Shown here: positions 8,668-15,681 of the stretch, piece after piece
Layout: each line of letters starts with the position of its first letter
How positions within the stretch are numbered: position 1 is the first letter of the stretch
Assembly: GCA_947501695.1 (NCBI GenBank)
Contig: CANMWO010000003.1
Coordinates: 335,001-399,000 of the forward strand
Reading direction: 5' to 3'
From: an uncultured Sphingomonadaceae bacterium
Lineage (GTDB): Bacteria > Pseudomonadota > Alphaproteobacteria > Sphingomonadales > Sphingomonadaceae
DNA length: 64,000 bases
Position numbers and translations under genes: made by a program
Notes under the pieces: generated by a model
Databases searched by the model: none
What the model was told of the DNA's origin: nothing
Seen by the model: only the letters and a program-made list of their open reading frames with translations

Positions 8668-9305
8668 AAACCACCGGTCTTCTGGGTGGTTCCTTTAACC
8701 CTGCGCATGGCGCGCATCGCTCGATCAGTCTGTTCGCGATGGAGGAATTGGCGTTGGATGAACTGTGGTGGCTGGTGTCGCCGGGCAATCCCTTGAAAGA
8801 GGGTGCCAAGGATATGGCACCGCTAGGTGCGCGGCTGGCATCGGCGCGAAAAATGGCGAGGCGCAGCGCTATAAGGCCCACTGCCATCGAACAAACTCTG
8901 GGAACCCGGTACACCTACGACACGCTACTGGCACTGGTCCGACGTTATCCGAAACGGCAATTTGTGTGGATCATGGGAGCGGACAATTTGGCGCAATTTC
9001 ATCGCTGGAAAGACTGGCGAAAAATCGCCCGATTATTGCCGATTGCAGTTATAGCGCGGCCCGGCTATGATGACGATGCTTTTGCGGCACCCGCAATGGC
9101 ATGGTTCCAGCGCTCCGTCCGGCCTGCGAGCCAGCGGATGAACTGGACTAATTGGAGTACGCCAGCGCTGACATTCTTGCGCTATCGTCCCGACCCACGC
9201 TCGGCCACCGCGATCCGGATGGCCCGGCCCCATTGGCACAAACAATATGCTGATCGCTGCGTTCGCGACGCTGTGACGCGTAAGATGGTTTGCCAGACAG
9301 ATTGA
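8664..9305 (+). CDS. nadD: Nicotinate-nucleotide adenylyltransferase
   Basis: 213 residues from ATG 8664, which overlaps the preceding stop as ATGA. NadD joins nicotinate mononucleotide and ATP to form deamido-NAD. The nucleotidyltransferase motif is GGSFNPAHGAHRSI: the usual (H/T)-x-G-H is here H-G-A-H, a Gly-to-Ala change in the second half. Further support comes from IMGADNLAQFHRWKDW, typical of NadD, and the C-terminal RSATAIR corresponding to the ISxTxIR motif. Followed directly by rsfS, the usual arrangement. Confidence 0.93.
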   Translation: MKTTGLLGGSFNPAHGAHRSISLFAMEELALDELWWLVSPGNPLKEGAKDMAPLGARLASARKMARRSAIRPTAIEQTLGTRYTYDTLLALVRRYPKRQFVWIMGADNLAQFHRWKDWRKIARLLPIAVIARPGYDDDAFAAPAMAWFQRSVRPASQRMNWTNWSTPALTFLRYRPDPRSATAIRMARPHWHKQYADRCVRDAVTRKMVCQTD

Positions 9306-9316
9306 TAGGATTTGAA

Positions 9317-9727
9317 TTGACGAAACCGAAAAGAAAAGCTCTGAAATCCGCTACTTCCAAAGAAGGAAGAGCCGAATCAGATGCTCTTTATGCGCTAGTG
9401 ATGAAATCGCTCGACGATGATCAGGCGCAAGATATTGTCTCTATTCCGCTCGAAGGCAAAAGCAATATAGCCGATCATATGGTCGTCGCCGAAGGGCGTT
9501 CGACTCGGCAAGTTGCGTCGATGGCGCAAAAGCTGGCTGAGCGCGTCAAGCAAGCCGGCGGTGAGGCACGGATTGAAGGTCTCGCCAACGCTGATTGGGT
9601 TTTAATCGACGCCGGTGATGTGATCATCCATCTCTTCCGTCCCGAAGTGCGCAGCTTCTATAACCTGGAGCGCATGTGGGCGGTTGGCGAAGAAGACACG
9701 CCTGAAGCAGAGACGGCAGAAGCCTAA
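9317..9727 (+). CDS. rsfS: Ribosome silencing factor RsfS
   Basis: 136 residues from TTG 9317, preferred because an AGGA ribosome-binding core lies at about 9308 with good spacing; a TTG at 9290 would overlap nadD. RsfS binds ribosomal protein L14 and blocks subunit joining in starvation. The DUF143 fold is clear: ALYALVMKSLDDDQAQDIVS, then NIADHMVVAEGRSTRQVASM and WVLIDAGDVIIHLFRPEVR with the family's conserved FRPEVRxFYNLE. Position between nadD and rlmH is the classical context. Confidence 0.93.
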   Translation: MTKPKRKALKSATSKEGRAESDALYALVMKSLDDDQAQDIVSIPLEGKSNIADHMVVAEGRSTRQVASMAQKLAERVKQAGGEARIEGLANADWVLIDAGDVIIHLFRPEVRSFYNLERMWAVGEEDTPEAETAEA

Positions 9728-9747
9728 GCACGGCGGCTTGATCCACC

Positions 9748-10170
9748 ATGAGGCTCCATATCGTCGCCCGCGGGAAAATCGGCCGCAGTCCTGAGCAGGA
9801 GCTGGTCGAACGCTATGTAAAGCGAATCAACTGGGACGTGAAGCTAAGCGAATTGCCGGAGCAAGGTGGTAAAACACCAAAAATCGCTGATCAGACGAAA
9901 ATCATTGCCCTCGATGAAACCGGTGAGAACTGGACCAGCAAAGCCTTTGCCAACGTCTTGAACGGCTGGCGCGACAATGGTGTGCGCGAGACCCGCTTCC
10001 TGATCGGTGCCGCCGATGGCCTGACCAGTGAAGAGCGGAGCAGTGCCGACCATTTCTTTTCGTTTGGCAAAGCCACTTGGCCTCACCTGATGGCGCGGGC
10101 GATGCTCGCTGAGCAACTGTTCCGGGCAACTGCGATCATTGCCAACCATCCTTATCATCGAGAGGGTTAG
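9748..10170 (+). CDS. rlmH: 23S rRNA (pseudouridine1915-N3)-methyltransferase RlmH
   Basis: 140 residues; a SPOUT methyltransferase that methylates pseudouridine 1915 in helix 69 of 23S rRNA on assembled ribosomes. The knotted SAM-binding site shows as FLIGAADGLT, and the C-terminal family block as RAMLAEQLFRATAIIANHPYHRE. Starts 20 bases after rsfS and ends 3 bases before the EnvC-like gene, so it belongs to the same operon. Length and motifs are standard. Confidence 0.95.
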   Translation: MRLHIVARGKIGRSPEQELVERYVKRINWDVKLSELPEQGGKTPKIADQTKIIALDETGENWTSKAFANVLNGWRDNGVRETRFLIGAADGLTSEERSSADHFFSFGKATWPHLMARAMLAEQLFRATAIIANHPYHREG

Positions 10171-10173
10171 GGA

Positions 10174-11370
10174 ATGATGCGCTGGTTTTTCATCCTATTC
10201 GGCCTGGCCACCATAGGTGCCTTTTGCGCAGCAGCCCTGCCAGCCCAAACCCCCGGACCTTCGCTCAGCGAAGAACAGCGGGCGCTTGTTTCGGCCCGCG
10301 AACAATCTGATAAAGCCCGGCAACGCAGCGACGCTTTGCGCCGACAGGCAGAGGCTGCGACCAATGAAGCGGACCGGATCAACAGCGAAGCCGCTGCTTT
10401 GGCGGCTCGTATACAGGCGGCCGAGGCCGATATCCGGGCCGCGCGCTCGCGCATCGCAATTGTCGGACGGTTGCAAGAGCGCCAGCGCGCGCGCCTTGCC
10501 GAGAAACAAGGACCGGTAGTCCGATTGACTGCCGCCCTGCAAATGATGACGCGCAAACCAACGGCACTGGCACTGGTTGAACCACGGTCATTGAACGAAC
10601 TCATCTATATCCGCTCAATCATGTCGACCGTGGTTCCTGAAATCGAGCAGCGCACGGCCAATTTGCGCCGCGAGGTTGAGCAAGGTGAACAACTAAGGGC
10701 CCAGTCTGCGCGCGCGATTGCGTCTCTCAACGAAAGCCAGCAACGCTTGGACCAACGGCGTAAACAATTGGCTGGTTTGGAAGCCAATGAACGAGTGGAC
10801 TCCCGGCAATTTTCCGATGATGCCGGTCTGGAGCAAGACCGCGCCTTGGCTTTGGGTGAAGAGGCGCGCGATATACTCGACCTAATGGACCAGATCCGCG
10901 AAAGTGGCACGGTGCGCGAAGCCCTGTCCCAGCTCGACGGACCACTCTTGCGACCCAATCAAAAGGGTGACGGCCCCATTGCTAATCCTGCACCCAAAAC
11001 CAGTGTTGCCAATGCATATCGGTTACCGGTCATTGGCGATATAGTAACGGGATTGGGCGAGATATCAGATAGTGGCTATCGTTCTCGCGGCCTTACCATA
11101 GCGGTTGAGCCGGGTGCCCAGATTGTTGCACCAGCAGCGGGCCGGATCGCTTTTTCGGGGCGCTATCGCGGCTATGGCAACATCTTGATTATCGAACATG
11201 ATGATGCTTGGACCAGCTTGATCACCAATATGGCAACCACCAGCGCAGAAGTCGGTGACAGGGTCGTGCAAGGCGCGCCGGTTGGTCGGTCGGGGCAGGA
11301 TGACCCCAATGTGACCGTGGAGCTGCGGCGTAATGGTCGCCCGATTGATATAGCTGCTTTGGTGGGTTGA
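10174..11370 (+). CDS. EnvC-like murein hydrolase activator with degenerate LytM domain
   Basis: 398 residues: a signal peptide (MMRWFFILFGLATIGAFCAAALPAQ), a long coiled coil (about residues 30-225, heavily Arg/Gln/Glu/Ala), then a C-terminal LytM/M23 domain (about 290-395). The zinc ligands are missing: the usual H-x-H-F strand reads DPNVTVELRRNG, and the first ligand motif is SRGLTIAVEPG. It therefore probably does not cut peptidoglycan but activates amidases at the septum, as EnvC does. Last gene of the proA operon. In many sphingomonads an S41 protease follows directly; here it does not. Confidence 0.85.
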   Translation: MMRWFFILFGLATIGAFCAAALPAQTPGPSLSEEQRALVSAREQSDKARQRSDALRRQAEAATNEADRINSEAAALAARIQAAEADIRAARSRIAIVGRLQERQRARLAEKQGPVVRLTAALQMMTRKPTALALVEPRSLNELIYIRSIMSTVVPEIEQRTANLRREVEQGEQLRAQSARAIASLNESQQRLDQRRKQLAGLEANERVDSRQFSDDAGLEQDRALALGEEARDILDLMDQIRESGTVREALSQLDGPLLRPNQKGDGPIANPAPKTSVANAYRLPVIGDIVTGLGEISDSGYRSRGLTIAVEPGAQIVAPAAGRIAFSGRYRGYGNILIIEHDDAWTSLITNMATTSAEVGDRVVQGAPVGRSGQDDPNVTVELRRNGRPIDIAALVG

Positions 11371-11727
11371 AGCGAACCTTTGGTCAAAGGCCACACTGTT
11401 TCATTTCAAGGTGAAGAGTGATCATGCTCTTGGCCAAAGTTCACACAAATCACACGCCCTTTTGTGGAACCGGGCTTAACCTCATCGCATTACAAAACAT
11501 CCCCTGACGAAAAACCAAAAGACCCTAACTGCTCACACCCAATGACGCCTAATTCCCGTCAAAGTTCACACAAATCACACCCTCTCACGCTGAAAGATTT
11601 GACATTTTCGACCATCGCCCGATGGCGCGCAGAAGCAGCGCAAGTCATATTCAAAGCTGAGAAAGAGCCAGGCATAGTTTATCAGAAGCTGGCTGCTGTA
11701 GGAAAGCACCTTTCCTAACCACTAGGC
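11371..11727. other. 357-base repeat-bearing intergenic region
   Basis: Lies between the convergent EnvC-like gene and comM. It holds two copies of a 21-base direct repeat, a related partial copy near 11380-11396, and a GGAAAG-CAC-CTTTCC hairpin at 11701-11715. One 84-codon frame (11464-11718) crosses both repeats, but its first half is Ser/Pro/His-rich repeat translation and it has no family resemblance, so I do not call it a gene. The region looks like decayed repeat or transfer debris. Confidence 0.55.
11435..11580. repeat. 21-bp direct repeat, two copies 125 bp apart
   Basis: Identical 21-base copies occur at 11435-11455 and 11560-11580, beginning CAAAGTTCACAC and ending AAATCACAC. The bases preceding each are similar (GGC / CGT). 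They contain no coding sense in common and lie in a gap between convergent genes. Similar TTCACACAAATCACAC-type repeats may be dispersed in this genome, which the window alone cannot show. Confidence 0.8.
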
Positions 11728-13236
11728 CTAATTACGCGGTGCCTGGCGGCGATAACTGAGGGCTTCTGCTACATGGATGCGCCCGATCTGCTCCACGCCG
11801 GCCAGATCGGCAATCGTGCGGGATACGCGCAGCACTCTAGTATAGCCTCGCGCCGACAGCCGCATGGCTTCGGCAGCTTGGGCCAATAATTTTTGCCCGG
11901 CTTCATCGGGCGTCGCAAATTTCTCAAGCGTATCGCCGTCAATCTCGGTATTTGTGCGGGAATCGAGATCAGCATAGCGCTGACTCTGCAAGGCGCGGGC
12001 CTTGGCAACCCGGGCGGCGACCACGTCTGAACCTTCGGCTGGCGGCGGCATGGTGAGATCGGCGGCGGACAGAGCCTCTACCTCGATATGCAGATCAATC
12101 CGGTCGAGCAATGGACCGGAGACTTTCGCCTGATAGTCGGCGGCACATTTGGGCGCCCGCGAACAGGCCAACGTCGCATCGCCGAGATGTCCGCAGCGAC
12201 AGGGATTCATCGCTGCCACCATCTGGACTCGCGCCGGAAAGGTGACATGGGCATTGGCTCGAGCCACGCTGACTTCGCCGGTTTCAAGCGGTTGGCGCAG
12301 TGAATCGAGCACCGCGCGCTGAAATTCCGGAAGCTCATCGAGAAACAACACGCCCAGATGCGCGAGGCTGACTTCGCCGGGACGGACTTTCAGACCGCCC
12401 CCGACTAAAGCGGCCATCGAGGCGCTGTGGTGCGGTGCACGAAAAGGCCGTTCGCGGCTCATCTGCCCGCCTTCTAATGTGCCCGCCACACTGGCGACCA
12501 TCGAAACCTCCAGCGCTTCGGCCGGCGCCAAGGGCGGCAAGATGCCCGGCAGACAGGATGCGAGCAGCGATTTTCCCGATCCCGGTGGACCGTTCATTAA
12601 CAGGTTATGTCCACCGGCTGCCGCAATTTCCAATGCCCTTTTTGCAGTCTCCTGACCCTTTACGTCCTTCATATCCGGTCCATGGTCGGGCTCTGACGCA
12701 CTCCCAGGGGTTGGCGGCGTCAAGACAGACTGTCCCTTGAAATGATTGAGCAGCGCCAACAGATCAGGTGGCGCCAATATCTCGACATTGCCTGCCCAAG
12801 CCGCCTCTGGGCCCTGAAAAGCCGGGCATATAAGCCCCAAATCTTCGCCGGACGCATGGAGCGCTGCAAGCAAGACACCAGGTGTCGCAGCTAACCGCCC
12901 ATCAAGCGACAATTCCCCAACAACCACATAGCTGGCGAGAGTTTCTGCATCGATAATCCCCATCGCGCCGAGCAGGGCCAGGGCAATCGGCAGGTCGTAA
13001 TGCGAGCCTTCTTTGGGCAAATCAGCTGGTGACAGATTAATCGTGATCCGCTTGGGCGGCAGCGATAGTCCCATCGCCGCTATCGCCGCACGCACGCGTT
13101 CACGGCTTTCCGCCACAGCTTTGTCAGGCAGGCCCACGACGTTGAAAGCCGGAAGGCCGGGCGCAACCTGGCATTGGACTTCTACCCCACGTGCTTCCAG
13201 ACCCAAATAGGCCACGGTCGAAACCAGTGCTACCAT
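11728..13236 (-). CDS. comM: YifB/ComM family Mg-chelatase-like AAA+ ATPase
   Basis: 502 residues from ATG 13236 (MVALVSTVAYLGLEARGVEV), the normal family start; the upstream in-frame extension is not conserved-looking. Order: N-terminal Lon-protease-like S5 fold domain (about 1-190), AAA+ core with Walker A GPPGSGKSLLASCLPGILPP, Walker B LGVLFLDELPEF, then the Mg_chelatase C-terminal domain with a CxCG zinc-like cluster (CRCGHLGD). ComM is a hexameric helicase that promotes branch migration during natural transformation. Length is typical. Confidence 0.94.
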   Translation of the reverse strand: MVALVSTVAYLGLEARGVEVQCQVAPGLPAFNVVGLPDKAVAESRERVRAAIAAMGLSLPPKRITINLSPADLPKEGSHYDLPIALALLGAMGIIDAETLASYVVVGELSLDGRLAATPGVLLAALHASGEDLGLICPAFQGPEAAWAGNVEILAPPDLLALLNHFKGQSVLTPPTPGSASEPDHGPDMKDVKGQETAKRALEIAAAGGHNLLMNGPPGSGKSLLASCLPGILPPLAPAEALEVSMVASVAGTLEGGQMSRERPFRAPHHSASMAALVGGGLKVRPGEVSLAHLGVLFLDELPEFQRAVLDSLRQPLETGEVSVARANAHVTFPARVQMVAAMNPCRCGHLGDATLACSRAPKCAADYQAKVSGPLLDRIDLHIEVEALSAADLTMPPPAEGSDVVAARVAKARALQSQRYADLDSRTNTEIDGDTLEKFATPDEAGQKLLAQAAEAMRLSARGYTRVLRVSRTIADLAGVEQIGRIHVAEALSYRRQAPRN

Positions 13237-13431
13237 CTCATGCCGCCCTATTTTCTGGATCTTGTCGGCAACAGTGACGAAGCGAATCACAAGAGTCGAG
13301 CCCGATGCGCCGTCTGGCCGGAACGGTCAAAAACCGAGCCAGTCCCGAACAACCGGGCCCATTTATAGTTAACTTTCTGCAAACCAATCGCTTCCACAAT
13401 TTAGCAAGCCAAGTTTGACAATAAAACCGTC

Positions 13432-14202
13432 ATGGAAAGCGTTTTGAGCCCCGAAACCTGTGCAGAACAGGTCCGCAAGGAACCCGGCCAACTAAGTGGC
13501 CGGGAACAAGGCATCAGCCTTGGCCTTTGGGTAACAATCTTCACCGCTTTCGCTCTCTTTTTAACGCCTTCGAACGCAGCACATGCATCCGATGGCAGCT
13601 ATATTGTCACCGAGACCGTCGAGACATTTGAATATAGCATTATCGAGCCGGAATCCTCCACATCATCGCACTGGTCATCCGCTCCAGCCCATGCTGTCTA
13701 TGGTCCATTTCGGGTGGTTTCCGCCAATAGCGTGGAAATGTCTGGCACAGTCGACAGTCAGTCCCCAGCCCTTTTCCGGCAAATGCTGCAACAATATCCC
13801 GGTATCAAGACGATCGAAATGATCGATTGTGACGGTTCGGTCGATGAGGAAGCCAATCTCAGTCTCGCACGGCAAATCCGCCGCGCCGGAATCAATACCC
13901 ATGTGCCCTCACGCGGTTCCGTACGCTCTGGTGCCGTCGAATTATTCCTCGCTGGAGTCCGGCATACAGCGGATAAAGGTGCAGAATTCGTCGTGCATAG
14001 CTGGATGGATGAAGATGGGCTTGAGGCCAATGACTATCCGCCCCATGATCCGGTTCATGCCGAATATCTCAACTATTACACGGAAATGGGCATCCCCGCC
14101 GACAAGGCGCAGGCTTTTTATACGCTGACCAACAGCGTGCCCTTTGCCGAGCAGCTTAAATTGTCGCGTAACGACCTCGCGCGCTTTCAGCTGCTGCACT
14201 AG
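13432..14202 (+). CDS. Secreted ClpP/crotonase-fold-like protein, unknown function
   Basis: 256 residues with an N-terminal hydrophobic segment (about residues 28-48) acting as signal or anchor after a hydrophilic start. The mature part contains PGIKTIEMIDCDGSVDEEAN, an internal GINTHVPSRGSVRSGAVELF and a C-terminal helical section. The 'repeat of oxyanion-Gly then Ser-x2-Ala on a helix' pattern resembles the periplasmic ClpP-like proteins of COG3904, in which a Ser may be the nucleophile; a full catalytic triad cannot be confirmed. Stand-alone gene, divergent from comM. Fold assignment is an inference from pattern; function unknown. Confidence 0.75.
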   Translation: MESVLSPETCAEQVRKEPGQLSGREQGISLGLWVTIFTAFALFLTPSNAAHASDGSYIVTETVETFEYSIIEPESSTSSHWSSAPAHAVYGPFRVVSANSVEMSGTVDSQSPALFRQMLQQYPGIKTIEMIDCDGSVDEEANLSLARQIRRAGINTHVPSRGSVRSGAVELFLAGVRHTADKGAEFVVHSWMDEDGLEANDYPPHDPVHAEYLNYYTEMGIPADKAQAFYTLTNSVPFAEQLKLSRNDLARFQLLH

Positions 14203-14355
14203 CCACAATATCCACTAGTATATTTACGGGAACGGCGATTCAGCTCCGTCTTCCATTCATGCTATATGCATAAAATAGATCGATAATCGACGAGAAGCGT
14301 GATTTCTTCGACAGCGCGCCTTGCGGGCCGGGTTGCGATGCATCACATAGAGTGC

Positions 14356-14694
14356 ATGAAAGTGGATATGGACGATAAACTGACAAAAAAGCGTTGGAGA
14401 TACACATCGGGATCGCGATTCGCGCTCTCCATACTCGGCTTTGCGCTGATGCTGCTGTCTCCAATCGTTGGCGCTATTCCGGGGCCTGGTTTCATCATCA
14501 TGTTTCCACTTGGCCTCGCTCTAGTGCTACAAAATTCGCGTTGGGCGAAGAAGCGCTATGCTGATTTCAAGCGGCGTTTTCCGAAATATGGCCAATGGAC
14601 CGACTGGGCGATGCGCCGGAAACGGCACAAGAAGCTTCCTGAAGATTTTGAACTGCCGATATTTGGGAAGGTTAAAACCAAGTCCGGAAGCTGA
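14356..14694 (+). CDS. PGPGW family small membrane protein
   Basis: 112 residues from ATG 14356. One long or two close hydrophobic segments (FALSILGFALMLLSPIVGAI and FIIMFPLGLALVL) are joined by IPGPGFI, the Pro-Gly-Pro-Gly turn that defines this putative transmembrane family, followed by a strongly basic cytoplasmic tail (SRWAKKRYADFKRRFPKY). No function is established. The gene lies just upstream of the rpmH region on the same strand. Family membership is reasonably sure; a start at ATG 14368 cannot be excluded. Confidence 0.8.
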   Translation: MKVDMDDKLTKKRWRYTSGSRFALSILGFALMLLSPIVGAIPGPGFIIMFPLGLALVLQNSRWAKKRYADFKRRFPKYGQWTDWAMRRKRHKKLPEDFELPIFGKVKTKSGS

Positions 14695-14723
14695 TTTTTT
14701 TGCCGGAAGCTGCGGGCTAACGC

Positions 14724-14751
14724 TTGACTTTCTGCCGCTGCGCACTTATCC
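14724..14751 (+). promoter_or_regulatory. Probable promoter for rpmH-rnpA
   Basis: TTGACT (14724-14729), a strong match to the -35 element, is followed after 16 bases by TTATCC (14746-14751). The spacer and the downstream flank form a 7-bp inverted repeat (CGCTGCG 14736-14742, CGCAGCG 14751-14757) bracketing the -10. Located about 70 bases upstream of rpmH. Inferred from consensus only. Confidence 0.5.
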
Positions 14752-14767
14752 GCAGCGACAACGAGAT

Positions 14768-14793
14768 GGCCGCAGCTTTTGGCGGCCTTTTTT
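14768..14793 (+). terminator. Intrinsic terminator/attenuator inside the rpmH leader
   Basis: GGCCGC (14768-14773) and GCGGCC (14782-14787) form a perfect 6-bp stem with an 8-base loop, followed at once by six T residues (14788-14793). It lies between the best promoter candidate and the rpmH start, 29 bases before the ATG, so if both are real it would act as an attenuator of rpmH. Confidence 0.7.
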
Positions 14794-14822
14794 AATCGAA
14801 ATTTTTACGTAGGATAAACGCG

Positions 14823-14957
14823 ATGAAGCGCACATTTCAACCAAGCTGTCTGGTCCGCAAACGGCGCCATGGTTTCCGCTCCCGCAAAGCAACTGTCGGA
14901 GGCCGCAAAGTATTGGCTGCCCGCCGTTCACGTGGCCGCAAGAAGCTCTCTGCCTAA
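14823..14957 (+). CDS. rpmH: 50S ribosomal protein L34
   Basis: 44 residues, [20 protein letters not shown] and onward to RGRKKLSA: the complete, standard length and almost invariant sequence of L34, a basic peptide of the large subunit. Position 9 is Cys where Asn or Arg is usual. A ribosome-binding AGGA lies at about 14811. First gene of the conserved rpmH-rnpA-yidD-yidC-engB block. Too short for routine frame searches but unmistakable. Confidence 0.97.
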   Translation: MKRTFQPSCLVRKRRHGFRSRKATVGGRKVLAARRSRGRKKLSA

Positions 14958-14990
14958 AGCATCTGCTCCTGCAGAATATAGGGTGATGCG

Positions 14991-15386
14991 GTGACCAATC
15001 CGCAACCTCAACTTATCGACAATCAAAACGCTGCTCGCGATATCGAAGTGATTCGGAAACGGCCGGATTTTCTGGCTGCGAATCGCGGCAAGCGATTCGT
15101 GACGCCAAGCTTCGTCTTGCTCGCCCATAAACGCCGCGACGACCATCCCGTTGCCGCCGATACCGTTCGCTATGGCATCACCGTAACCAAAAAAATTGGT
15201 AATGCCGTAGCCCGCAACCGAATGAAGCGCCGATTTCGCGCCTTGCTGGCCGAATTGCTCCCGCAATATGGTATAGCAGGAGCGGACCATATCATGATCG
15301 GTCGCAAAGAAGGGCAGGAACGGGATTTCACTATGATGAAAGCAGACCTTGAAAAAGCGCTGAAACATCTAGCGAAAAAGCTTTAA
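14991..15386 (+). CDS. rnpA: Ribonuclease P protein component
   Basis: 131 residues from GTG 14991, preceded by AGGGTGA. RnpA binds the catalytic RNase P RNA and tRNA 5' leaders. The core is typical: [40 protein letters not shown] with the RNR box ([10 protein letters not shown]), and a final amphipathic helix. The start lies 33 bases after rpmH and the stop 5 bases before yidD, the classical order. Confidence 0.95.
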   Translation: MTNPQPQLIDNQNAARDIEVIRKRPDFLAANRGKRFVTPSFVLLAHKRRDDHPVAADTVRYGITVTKKIGNAVARNRMKRRFRALLAELLPQYGIAGADHIMIGRKEGQERDFTMMKADLEKALKHLAKKL

Positions 15387-15391
15387 AAACA

Positions 15392-15604
15392 ATGCTCAAA
15401 GCGGTTTTCATCTTCTTCGTGCGCTGCTGGCAATGGGGCCCGTCACGTATTTTGCCGCCGACCTGCCGATATAGTCCAACCTGTTCATCCTATGCGATTG
15501 AAGCGATAGAAAAACACGGTGCAATTAAGGGTAGCTGGCTGGGCGCGAAACGGCTATTGCGCTGTCATCCTTGGGGGGGCTCTGGTTATGACCCGGTTCC
15601 TTGA
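15392..15604 (+). CDS. yidD: Membrane protein insertion efficiency factor YidD
   Basis: 70 residues. YidD helps YidC-dependent insertion at the inner membrane. The family block [20 protein letters not shown] with conserved Cys residues, and the C-terminal [16 protein letters not shown], are present and complete. An N-terminal amphipathic/hydrophobic helix ([15 protein letters not shown]) fits membrane association. It sits between rnpA and yidC as in most bacteria. Confidence 0.96.
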   Translation: MLKAVFIFFVRCWQWGPSRILPPTCRYSPTCSSYAIEAIEKHGAIKGSWLGAKRLLRCHPWGGSGYDPVP

Positions 15605-15681
15605 ACGCAATATTGAATAGGACGGGCATCAGTCTTACTTGATGCAATATCAATCTATAAGACCAAAGTTTAGGAATTAGT

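Noticed and set aside
11464-11718. 84-codon open frame between envC-like gene and comM
   Set aside because: It reads through both copies of the 21-bp repeat, its first half is Ser/Pro/His-rich repeat translation and no family is recognisable; no good ribosome-binding site.
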